Shown here: positions 1-5,706 of the stretch, one piece after another | How the letters are laid out: each line of letters opens with the position of its first letter | Numbering within the stretch: the first letter of the stretch is position 1 | NCBI GenBank assembly: GCA_049651845.1 | Contig: JBASCW010000108.1 | Location: 1 to 7,193, forward strand | Direction: 5' to 3' | Source of the DNA: RBG-16-66-20 sp049651845 | GTDB taxonomy: Bacteria; Pseudomonadota; Gammaproteobacteria; Burkholderiales; SG8-39 | Length of the DNA stretch: 7,193 nucleotides | Notes under the pieces: model-generated | Databases searched by the model: none | Seen by the model: the letters and a program-made list of their open reading frames with translations, nothing else | Told to the model about the DNA's origin: nothing | Translations under genes and position numbers: made by a program

Positions 1-159
1 TTCCCGCGACCGGACGCTGACACGGCGCGCGCATTCACCCCTTCACGCGACGCAACTCACTCCTGTTCGATTCGCCTCACCGGACGGCAAGGCGCGGACC
101 ACCACCGCGAAGCGGTTTAGTTCAACTAGTGTTTAGCCTGCATGCGTGCGATGCTAGGG

Positions 160-193
160 CGATCCACGGGTAGTTGCAACGATCCAGGGGTAG
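160..193. repeat. 14-bp imperfect direct repeat with exact 20-bp period
   Basis: CGATCCACGGGTAG (160-173) and CGATCCAGGGGTAG (180-193) differ at one base and start exactly 20 bp apart, about two helical turns. A third related core, ATCCACGG, lies at 271-278. The spacing fits two protein monomers binding the same DNA face. It also fits the multiple terminal transposase-binding repeats known from IS21-type insertion sequences. Neither role can be decided from the sequence alone. Confidence 0.5.
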
Positions 194-378
194 ATCGAGA
201 GAGAAGTGGCCCCATTCGTTTAGACAGTTCCGGGGGTGTTTATAAGTGCAATCCCGGCGAGTTGAGGGTTATCCACGGCGGCGAGCGCGTGGCGCATGCC
301 ACGCACACGAGCACGCGACGCGGTGGGTAACCCGGTTCGGATCATGCTGCCGCCTTCATGTCTTGGTTGCCGAAGTAT

Positions 379-417
379 GCCGCATCAGGCGTGCGTCCCT
401 TGTGCGCGCGATGCGGC
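379..417. repeat. 8-bp inverted repeat (possible stem-loop)
   Basis: GCCGCATC (379-386) is perfectly complementary to GATGCGGC (410-417), leaving a 23-nt loop that is itself GC-rich and could pair further. There is no T-tract on either side, so it is not a standard intrinsic terminator. It lies about 165 bp before the SPFH start codon and could be a leader structure, a protein-binding site or chance in GC-rich DNA. Confidence 0.3.
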
Positions 418-581
418 CGATGACGGGGCGTTGACCCGCCGCGACTGTGCACTTGTCCCTGCCGGTCACGGCTTCGCCAGAATTCTTCGCCGCCTTTCCA
501 GCCCTCTCCCCCGCCGCTTCCCGATTCGGGGCGCTGAATGGTATCGCCGGGCGTCGGCGAACAAGATCAAGGGGAAAGGCC

Positions 582-1826
582 ATGAAAGAGCGTCTGAAGG
601 CGATGGTGCGCGCGATCCGTGAGGCCTTTGCCCGCACTGCGGCGAGTGCGGGCGGAGTGGCGGCGGAAGCGGCGAGGAACGGCAGCGCGCGGGCGGTGAC
701 GGGGTTCAGGGCGGCGCGGGGCATGCTGCTCGTGCTGGGGGTCCTGGGCGGTGCGGGGTACCTGCTCTACCTCCATCCGCCGATTACGACGGTGGGGCGC
801 GGTGAGGCGGGCGTGCGCGCCAACCGCATGACGGGCGAGATCACGGAATGGCGGGACGGCAGCGTGCTCGTGGTGCCGGGCCTGCACGAGATGCGCGTCT
901 TTTCGATGCGCGACCAACTCTACCGGCCCGAGGCGAGCCTGCGGGCCGACGGCCCCGCACCGTTCCAGTCGGTCGAGGGCCTGTCGCTGGGCATCGATCT
1001 TTCGGTGCGCTACGCGCTCGATCCGGAGAAGCTGCGCGCGGCGTCGGCCTCGCTGCCGGACAACGTCGCCGGCGAGCTCGTCGAGCCGGCGGTCCAGGGC
1101 ATCGTCTACAAGGTGTTCGCGCGCTACACGGTGCGCGAGATCTTCTCGAGCAAGCGCGCCGAGATCCAGCAGGCGATCGAGGCGGAGCTCAAGGGCCGGC
1201 TGGCGGCCGACGGCGTGGCGCTGAGAAACGTTCAGATCGGCAAGGTCGACCTGCCCGCCGACTACAAGCGCGGCATGGAGACGCTGCTTGCAGAGGAGCT
1301 GGCGACCGAGAAGATGCGCTACACGCTGGAGCTCAAGGCGCGCCGCGTGAAGGAAAGCGAGCTGGAGGCCGAAGCCGAGAAAACGCGCCGCGAGAAGCGC
1401 GCCGAGGCCGCCGCGCGCGAGCAGGTGATCGCGGCGAAGGCGCAGGAAGAGGCGATGAAGCACGTGCTGCCGTTCAAGCAGCGCCAGGTCGAGCAGCGCC
1501 AGCTCGAGGCCGAGGCCGAGAAGCAGGCGCGCATCCGCAACGCCGAGGGCAGCGCGCAGGCGCGCAGGATCGAGGCGAACGGCGAGGCCGACGCGCGCCA
1601 AAAGCTCGCCGACGCCGAGCTCTACCGGCTGGAGAAGATCGGCCGGTTCAGCGCCGAGCAGATGGAGCGCGAGGGCGCGCTCGTCTCGCGCCATCCGCTG
1701 CTGATCCAGAAGGCGCTCGCCGACAAGCTCTCGGACAAGGTGCAGGTGATCATCGCCCCGCCTCCGGCCGACGGCGGCTTCGTCGGCGCCAACCTGGTCG
1801 GCGGCGCGAAGGCGGGTCGGCCATGA
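582..1826 (+). CDS. SPFH/band 7 (prohibitin-like) membrane protein
   Basis: A 414-residue protein of the SPFH (stomatin/prohibitin/flotillin/HflKC) superfamily. Such proteins form large membrane-bound oligomeric rings or microdomains and often modulate proteases or envelope stress. Layout: a basic, Ala-rich N-terminal segment (1-46), one transmembrane helix (about 47-64), an SPFH domain (about 70-235, including the segment EPAVQGIVYKVFARYTVREIF near 168-188), then a long Glu/Arg/Ala-rich coiled coil (about 236-355). The tail ends in a hydrophobic strand and a Gly/Pro-rich end (388-414). ATG at 582 is chosen because AAGGGGAAAGG lies directly upstream and the frame further upstream (from 447) has no protein-like character. 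The N-terminal arm before the membrane helix is longer than in typical prohibitins. The stop codon overlaps the next start as ATGA (1823-1826), so the two genes are very probably translationally coupled. The family assignment is firm; the specific role is unknown. Confidence 0.9.
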   Translation: MKERLKAMVRAIREAFARTAASAGGVAAEAARNGSARAVTGFRAARGMLLVLGVLGGAGYLLYLHPPITTVGRGEAGVRANRMTGEITEWRDGSVLVVPGLHEMRVFSMRDQLYRPEASLRADGPAPFQSVEGLSLGIDLSVRYALDPEKLRAASASLPDNVAGELVEPAVQGIVYKVFARYTVREIFSSKRAEIQQAIEAELKGRLAADGVALRNVQIGKVDLPADYKRGMETLLAEELATEKMRYTLELKARRVKESELEAEAEKTRREKRAEAAAREQVIAAKAQEEAMKHVLPFKQRQVEQRQLEAEAEKQARIRNAEGSAQARRIEANGEADARQKLADAELYRLEKIGRFSAEQMEREGALVSRHPLLIQKALADKLSDKVQVIIAPPPADGGFVGANLVGGAKAGRP

Positions 1827-3298
1827 AACGGCTGTTCTTCGCCTGGTCCCTTATCCTAGCTTGTTCTTGTGCTAGCGCAGAATCGAAGCCATTGGTCGCC
1901 ATCGTCGCCCAGGACCAGGCGGCGCTGCGAGCGGCGCCGCGCGCCTCCGCGCAGCAGCACGCCCTGCTCTGGCAGGGCGAGGTGCTGGAGATCCGCGGCG
2001 AGCGCATGGATTGGCTGCAGGTGTACGACTACCGGCGCGAGCGCGGCGGCTTCGTGCGCGCGAGCCAGGTGCGGCGCGTCCTGCTCGCGCCTGTCGAAGC
2101 GCCCGAGCTGCTCGCGCTGGTGCGCTTCCTGCGCGATTCGGCCGGCAGCGAATCGCTCGGCATCGCTTTCGCCGCCGCCTACGTTCAGGCGGCGCCCGCC
2201 GGCGTATTGAAAGGTCCCGACGGCATCGAGACGCTGGATGCGCTGGGCACCATGGCCGACCGCCTCGCGCGGCGCGCCTCGGCCGGCGCCCTGCAAGGCG
2301 CCGCCGCCAGGGCGCTCGCCGCGCACCTGGAGGTCGCGGCACAGCACGGCTTGCGCTTCGCGAGCAACGAACGCAACGGGCGCCTCTACGTCTGCTACGA
2401 CGGCGACGCTTTCCGGCGCGTGCTGGCGATGCCGTCGACCGCCGATCAGCGCGCGCGCGCCGTCCTCGGCCTCACGCGCTCCGAGTGCATGCCCGACGAC
2501 CTGCAGCCCGGCGAGCGCCGGCGCAAGGACGATTGGCGCGTCGAGGTGCTCGACCGCGTGGACACGGACGCCCTGCCCGCGTACCTCACGAACCGGGTGC
2601 TGCTGCGCCGCGCGAGCGTCTGGAGCAGCCTCGCCTACCAGCGCGCGCGCGCGGGCGAGCGGCCCGAGGCGGCGGCTACGCGTGCGTTGCTCGAGCTCGC
2701 GAAGGTCAACAAGACCGAGCTCGCCGAGGAGGACATCGCGGCCTACAGCGACGCGGCCATGCGGGTAAACGCATCGCGCTGGGCGATCTCCGCCAGCGTG
2801 CAGCCGGGCTCGAGGAGAAAGCCCGCGCTCGTCACCGTGGCCGGCGCCAAGGGCGAGACCTGCCTGCTGCTCGTGGACGAGCGCAACAACGAGGACCAGC
2901 CGCTCACCAAGCGCTGCACCTACGGCCTGGTCTGGGCGGGCTCGGCGACGCTCAACCGCGAGGGCAACGCGCTCGCGGTGGCGGTGCAGCCCGCGGACGC
3001 CTGGCGCGAGCTGTGGATCTTCCACAAGCAGGCGGGCGGCTGGACCGTGCGCGTGCTGCCGCCCGCGGCGACGCAGCCCGAGGTCGGCTACGCGGAATTC
3101 GCCGGCTGGGTGCCCGGCGGCTCGCAAGTGCTGGTCGCGCGCGAGGCGACGGGCGACGGCCGCCACCGCAGGAACTTCGAGCTCGTGCGCCTCGACAATC
3201 TCGCCACCGTGCGCCAGGCGCCGGATCCTTCGATGCTCGGCGCCTTCCAGCGCTGGCAGGATCCGGCCTGGAAGCGCGAGACGGTGAGCGTGCGCTAG
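1823..3298 (+). CDS. Exported protein with N-terminal SH3-like domain, function unknown
   Basis: A 491-residue protein. Residues 1-19 are a signal peptide (MKRLFF, hydrophobic core, then CSCASA). Signal peptidase I could cut after ASA at 17-19; a cysteine at 14 preceded by Ile-Leu-Ala also allows a weak lipoprotein reading. Residues about 24-88 look like a bacterial SH3 domain: an ALRAAPR stretch, then LWQGEVLEIRG, then DWLQVYDYRRERGGFVRASQV. Residues 90-320 are predicted mostly helical with no recognised family. The C-terminal part (about 330-480) is rich in beta-type segments with a motif near 427-440 (AGWVPGGSQVLVA) that recalls the 'W-S-P-D-G' repeats of TolB/WD40-like propellers, but this is weak. 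Cysteines at 191, 222, 347 and 365 could form disulfides. It starts inside the SPFH stop codon (ATGA), so it is probably an envelope partner of the SPFH protein. Its stop overlaps the stop of the opposing gene. Confidence 0.85.
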   Translation: MKRLFFAWSLILACSCASAESKPLVAIVAQDQAALRAAPRASAQQHALLWQGEVLEIRGERMDWLQVYDYRRERGGFVRASQVRRVLLAPVEAPELLALVRFLRDSAGSESLGIAFAAAYVQAAPAGVLKGPDGIETLDALGTMADRLARRASAGALQGAAARALAAHLEVAAQHGLRFASNERNGRLYVCYDGDAFRRVLAMPSTADQRARAVLGLTRSECMPDDLQPGERRRKDDWRVEVLDRVDTDALPAYLTNRVLLRRASVWSSLAYQRARAGERPEAAATRALLELAKVNKTELAEEDIAAYSDAAMRVNASRWAISASVQPGSRRKPALVTVAGAKGETCLLLVDERNNEDQPLTKRCTYGLVWAGSATLNREGNALAVAVQPADAWRELWIFHKQAGGWTVRVLPPAATQPEVGYAEFAGWVPGGSQVLVAREATGDGRHRRNFELVRLDNLATVRQAPDPSMLGAFQRWQDPAWKRETVSVR

Positions 3299-3603
3299 GC
3301 GCGGCGCAGGCGCTTCAGCGCGCGCGCGACGAACACCCAGGTCAGCACGCCGGCGAGCAGCGCGAGCGCCAGGCCCGCCACGACCAGCGGATCGTCGCTG
3401 CCCCCGCCCAGGACCTGGCGCAGCCCCCACAGGAAATACAGCTCGGCCGCGTGCACGGCGACCAGCGCGCCGGCAAGCACGCCGACGAAGCCGACCTCGA
3501 AGCGCGAGCGCGCCATCGCGAAGCCGAGCACGAGGAACAGCAGCGCCGCGATGCTGGGCGCACCGTACAGGATGAACAGCAGGGGCAGTTGCGAATGCAG
3601 CAC
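3295..3603 (-). CDS. Small three-helix integral membrane protein, hypothetical
   Basis: A 102-residue very hydrophobic protein with three likely transmembrane helices (about 8-30, 37-60 and 72-93), a short Gly/Asp loop (66-71) and a basic tail (ARALKRLRRA) that should stay in the cytoplasm. I recognise no family. The start is uncertain: GTG at 3603-3601 gives the full first helix but has no clear ribosome binding site; the next in-frame ATG (residue 30) would delete helix 1. It is convergent with the SH3-domain gene, the two stop codons overlapping in the palindrome CTAG. It is the last gene of the leftward cluster, 65 bp after the SWIB gene and behind a strong hairpin. Confidence 0.65.
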   Translation of the reverse strand: MLHSQLPLLFILYGAPSIAALLFLVLGFAMARSRFEVGFVGVLAGALVAVHAAELYFLWGLRQVLGGGSDDPLVVAGLALALLAGVLTWVFVARALKRLRRA

Positions 3604-3630
3604 GCCGGAGCCGGCGCGGAGGTGGAGTCC

Positions 3631-3652
3631 GCCGGGGGCCCGCGCCCCCGGC
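3631..3652 (-). terminator. GC-rich hairpin after the SWIB gene, possible terminator or attenuator
   Basis: GCCGGGGGC (3631-3639) and GCCCCCGGC (3644-3652) form a perfect 9-bp all-G/C stem with a 4-nt loop. It lies 17-38 bp beyond the SWIB stop codon on the minus strand and before the small membrane protein gene. No U-run follows on the minus strand (GGACTCCACC) or on the plus strand, so it is not a canonical intrinsic terminator. It could cause partial termination or protect the 3' end of the SWIB mRNA. Confidence 0.45.
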
Positions 3653-3668
3653 AGGGTGCAACGGGTTG

Positions 3669-3956
3669 TTACTTGAGGTGCTTGCTGACCAGCTTGGTCA
3701 TCTCGAACATCGAAACCGTCGACTTGCCGCCGAACACCGGCTTGAGCTTGTCGTCAGCGTTGATATTGCGACGGTTCTTCTTGTCCTGCAGGCCATTGCG
3801 CTTGATATAGGCCCAGATCTTCTTGGTGACCTCGGTGCGGGGCATCGAGCTGCCGCCGATCACCGCCGCGAGCGTCGCGCTCGGGGTCATCGGTTTCATG
3901 AACGCGGCATTCGGCTTGCGCTTCTTGCCGGCCTTCTTCGCCTTCTTCTTCGCCAT
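3669..3956 (-). CDS. SWIB/MDM2-domain protein
   Basis: A 95-residue basic protein. The N-terminus is a lysine/alanine-rich tail (MAKKKAKKAGKKRKP, 1-15), followed by one SWIB domain (about 18-95). The domain shows the expected motifs: MKPMTPSATLAAVIG, then R-T-E-V-T-K-K-I-W-A-Y-I-K near 40-52, then GLQDKKNRRNINADDKLKPVFG, then VSMFEMTKLVSKHL. SWIB domains are best known from eukaryotic SWI/SNF chromatin remodelling. Stand-alone bacterial copies occur in Chlamydiae, where fusion to topoisomerase is also known, and in several proteobacteria. The Lys-rich tail resembles histone-like DNA-binding tails, so a nucleoid or DNA-associated role is the best inference. ATG at 3956-3954 is chosen because GAGGAG (3970-3965) sits 8 nt upstream and homologues begin MAKKK; the frame extends upstream to 4061 without protein-like sequence. 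Confidence 0.93.
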   Translation of the reverse strand: MAKKKAKKAGKKRKPNAAFMKPMTPSATLAAVIGGSSMPRTEVTKKIWAYIKRNGLQDKKNRRNINADDKLKPVFGGKSTVSMFEMTKLVSKHLK

Positions 3957-3964
3957 CTTGGTTT

Positions 3965-3970
3965 CTCCTC
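3965..3970 (-). promoter_or_regulatory. Strong Shine-Dalgarno site of the SWIB gene
   Basis: GAGGAG on the minus strand, 8 nt before the ATG at 3956. It fixes the short start over the longer open frame and suggests high expression of this small protein. Confidence 0.8.
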
Positions 3971-4032
3971 TGAACGATACGGAATTGGGTTGCCGGTATT
4001 CCTCCCGCCGTCGTCGGGGCAGCGGTGGCCGA

Positions 4033-4061
4033 ACAATGCCGAATCCAGAGGAGCATGTCAA
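4033..4061 (-). promoter_or_regulatory. Probable sigma-70 promoter of the SWIB gene
   Basis: On the minus strand a perfect -35 hexamer TTGACA (4061-4056) is followed after 17 bp by CATTGT (4038-4033), a weak -10 (3 of 6 matches). The start site would fall near 4026, giving a leader of about 70 nt before the SWIB ATG. It lies just beyond the end of the MBL gene in the 138-bp gap, in a locally AT-richer patch, which supports independent transcription of the SWIB gene. Confidence 0.55.
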
Positions 4062-4094
4062 TCGTTTGCGACGATATTTTTGCCCTCGATCGCC

Positions 4095-5048
4095 TCATTT
4101 TCCCTCTGCATCGAGCCAGAATTCGAGCCCTTGCGCGTTCAGCTCGATGTCGAGCGCGAACACTTCGAGCACTTTTTCCCTCGGCAGACGCCATCCTTGG
4201 CGCTCGCGCTCCTCGAGCACGAGCGCCCTAACGCCTTCCGTGAGCAGACGTTTTCGCTCGGCGCCCGCGCCGCGGTGCCGCTCGCCGAGCGCGGCGTGCG
4301 CGTCGATCAGGCGATGCAGGTCCGCCGCCAGGACCGTCAGGTTCGTCAGCCTGCCGAAGTGCGTGACGTAGAGCGACTGCGGCCCGTAGGAGAGCATCCG
4401 GTCGATGGAGCGGTGCAGCGCCGGCGGGTCGAATTGGGAGGGGCTGGTGGTCGGGAACGAGAACTGCCGCCCGTCCTGGTCGAGCTCCCGGTAGGACAGC
4501 CCGAAGGTATCGCCCGCGAAGAAATGGCCCGTTTCCCCGTCGCGCACCACCACGTGGTGGCGCGCATGGCCGGGCGCGTCGAGAAACAGCAGCTCGCGCC
4601 CCGCCAGGCGCAGCGTCGCGCCCTCGCCGGTCTCGACGATGCGCGCCGCGGGCACGGCGCGCACCTCGCCGTACACGCGCCGGGCCTGCGCCTCGCCGTA
4701 GATGGCGACTGTCGCCGCGAGCAGACGGCTCGGATCCGCCATGTGCCGCGCACCGCGCGGGTGCACCGTGAGGCGCGCGTTTGGAAAGCACGCCATCAGC
4801 TGGCCCGCGCCGCCGGCATGATCGAGATGGACGTGGGTGAGGATGACGTAGTCGACCTGCGCCGGCGCGATGCCCCGCGCCTCGAGCGCCGCCATCACAT
4901 GCGGCACCGCATGCGAGGTGCCGGTGTCGACGACCGCGGCGCGGCCGTCCTCCACGAGCAGGTGGATCGCCGTCTGCATGGGGCGGTCGTAGACGCTGTC
5001 GACCGCGACGATGCCGTGGCCATAGTCGAAGAAGCCCGGGGGGTTCAC
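4095..5048 (-). CDS. MBL-fold metallohydrolase (metallo-beta-lactamase superfamily)
   Basis: A 317-residue protein from the GTG at 5048-5046. The metal-binding motif THVHLDHAGG is at 71-80 (H72, H74, D76, H77). Further ligands are expected at H161 (DAPGHARHH), D180 (FFAGDTFGLSYRE) and H230 (YVTHFG), so both zinc/iron sites look intact. The segment VVDTGTSHAVPHV (39-51) is the usual strand and loop before the motif. The layout fits the glyoxalase II/lactonase-like branch, but the natural substrate cannot be told. Start choice: homologues begin just before the F-D-Y-G-H-G-I segment, matching GTG at 5048. An in-frame ATG at 5081 would add 11 residues, overlap the pdxH start and read through the TATAAT at 5060-5055. 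The gene is divergent from pdxH and followed on the same strand by the SWIB gene. Confidence 0.9.
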   Translation of the reverse strand: MNPPGFFDYGHGIVAVDSVYDRPMQTAIHLLVEDGRAAVVDTGTSHAVPHVMAALEARGIAPAQVDYVILTHVHLDHAGGAGQLMACFPNARLTVHPRGARHMADPSRLLAATVAIYGEAQARRVYGEVRAVPAARIVETGEGATLRLAGRELLFLDAPGHARHHVVVRDGETGHFFAGDTFGLSYRELDQDGRQFSFPTTSPSQFDPPALHRSIDRMLSYGPQSLYVTHFGRLTNLTVLAADLHRLIDAHAALGERHRGAGAERKRLLTEGVRALVLEERERQGWRLPREKVLEVFALDIELNAQGLEFWLDAEGK

Positions 5049-5054
5049 CGGAAC

Positions 5055-5062
5055 ATTATAAA
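5055..5062. promoter_or_regulatory. Overlapping divergent -10 elements between the MBL gene and pdxH
   Basis: The sequence ATTATAAA reads TATAAT on the minus strand (5060-5055) and TATAAA on the plus strand (5057-5062). It is the only AT-rich spot in a 25-bp gap. A minus-strand transcript would begin near 5048, at the MBL GTG itself. A plus-strand transcript would begin near 5069, about 5 nt before the pdxH ATG. Neither gene has a clear Shine-Dalgarno site here, so leaderless or nearly leaderless mRNAs are plausible. The -35 regions would lie inside the opposite gene and are weak by eye. Confidence 0.45.
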
Positions 5063-5073
5063 ATCGACGCCCG

Positions 5074-5706
5074 ATGAACATCGCTGACCTGCGCCAGGAA
5101 TACATGCGCGCCGGGCTCGCCGAAGCCGACGCGCTCGCCGACCCGTTCGCGCAGTTCGAGCGCTGGTTCCAGGAGGCGCTCGCGGCCAAGCTGCCGCTCG
5201 CCAACGCCATGACGCTCGCCACGGTCACGGCCGCGGGCGCGCCGGACGCGCGCATCGTGCTGCTCAAGGGCGTGGACGGCGGCGGCTTCGTGTTCTACAC
5301 CAACTACCAGAGCCGCAAGGGCCGGCAGCTCGCCGCGCGCGCCGACGCCTGCCTGGTGTTCTTCTGGAGCGAGCTCGAGCGCCAGGTGCGCGTCGAGGGC
5401 CGCGTAGAGCGCGTCAGCGACGCCGAGTCGGACGCGTATTTCGCGAGCAGGCCGGTGGGCGCACGCCTGTCGGCGCGCGCCTCGGCACAGAGCGAAGTTG
5501 TTTCAGGCAGGGCTTTCCTGGAATCCCGGGTTTTGCAGGTCAAAGACCAGTTCGGTCAAAACCCTCCCCGACCCAGCCACTGGGGCGGCTACCGGGTGAT
5601 CCCGCAGCAGATCGAGTTCTGGCAGGGACGCGAGAACCGGCTGCACGACCGCCTGCTGTACCGGCGGACAGACGCGCGCTGGCGGATTGAGCGCCTCGCT
5701 CCCTGA
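5074..5706 (+). CDS. pdxH: Pyridoxine/pyridoxamine 5'-phosphate oxidase
   Basis: A 210-residue FMN-dependent oxidase that converts pyridoxine or pyridoxamine 5'-phosphate to pyridoxal 5'-phosphate in the cytoplasm, the last step of vitamin B6 synthesis and salvage. Length and motifs match the family from end to end: IADLRQEY (3-10), NAMTLATV (44-51), ARIVLLKG (59-66, FMN phosphate contacts), FVFYTNYQSRKG (72-83), FFWSELERQVRVEG (96-109), YFASRP (122-127), QSEVV (139-143), HWGGYRV (169-175), EFWQGRENRLHDR (181-193, with the PLP-binding Arg189 and His191) and the C-terminus RIERLAP. Arg135 stands where many family members have Trp (GAWAS), a small oddity. ATG 5074 matches the usual N-terminus, although no ribosome binding site is seen. 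The next gene overlaps the end by up to 20 bp. Confidence 0.97.
   Translation: MNIADLRQEYMRAGLAEADALADPFAQFERWFQEALAAKLPLANAMTLATVTAAGAPDARIVLLKGVDGGGFVFYTNYQSRKGRQLAARADACLVFFWSELERQVRVEGRVERVSDAESDAYFASRPVGARLSARASAQSEVVSGRAFLESRVLQVKDQFGQNPPRPSHWGGYRVIPQQIEFWQGRENRLHDRLLYRRTDARWRIERLAP

Larger units (their letters stand above)
1..581. other. Long non-coding region upstream of the SPFH gene
   Basis: No convincing gene is visible in this stretch. The short open frames in it (such as 142-330 or 296-622) have no recognisable protein character and no good ribosome binding site. It is locally less GC-rich around 110-250 than the genes to its right. It contains a 14-bp direct repeat with a 20-bp period (160-193), three GTTTAG hexamers (115-120, 131-136, 219-224), the near palindrome TAGTTCAACTA (118-128) and an 8-bp inverted repeat (379-417). 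The promoter of the SPFH operon must lie here or further left, but I see no clear -35/-10 pair. The repeats and base composition would fit a decayed insertion-element edge, which is inference only. Confidence 0.6.

Noticed and set aside
1..120. Plus-strand frame open from the window edge to TAG at 118-120, and a minus-strand ATG at 34-32
   Set aside because: Either could be the edge of a neighbouring gene, but the visible pieces (39 and about 11 codons) are too short and match nothing I recognise.
269..277. TTATCCACG, one mismatch from a DnaA box
   Set aside because: A single box without an AT-rich unwinding region or a cluster of clear boxes does not indicate an origin; nearby ATCCA cores are weaker matches.
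142..330. 62-codon open frame in the leader region, and similar ones at 246-434 and 296-622
   Set aside because: No family resemblance, no ribosome binding site and no coding-type base periodicity by eye.
431..459. TTGACC as a -35 for the SPFH operon
   Set aside because: No acceptable -10 lies 16-18 bp downstream (TGTCCC region).
567..1694. 375-codon minus-strand frame antisense to the SPFH gene
   Set aside because: Leu/Ala/Arg-rich shadow of the coiled-coil coding sequence. The plus-strand protein is clearly an SPFH family member.
848..1822. Upstream extension of the SH3-domain gene to 848
   Set aside because: The added residues are a frame-shifted reading of the SPFH gene. The real start at 1823 gives a clean signal peptide and an ATGA overlap.
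1856..3661. 601-codon open frame on the minus strand, and a 599-codon plus-strand frame at 2011-3810
   Set aside because: Both are Arg/Ala/Gly-dominated shadows of the SH3-domain gene in GC-rich DNA, where stop codons are rare. They show no domain and no sensible start.
3666..5087. 473-codon plus-strand frame over the SWIB and MBL genes
   Set aside because: Antisense to two genes with clear family motifs; its translation has no recognisable features.
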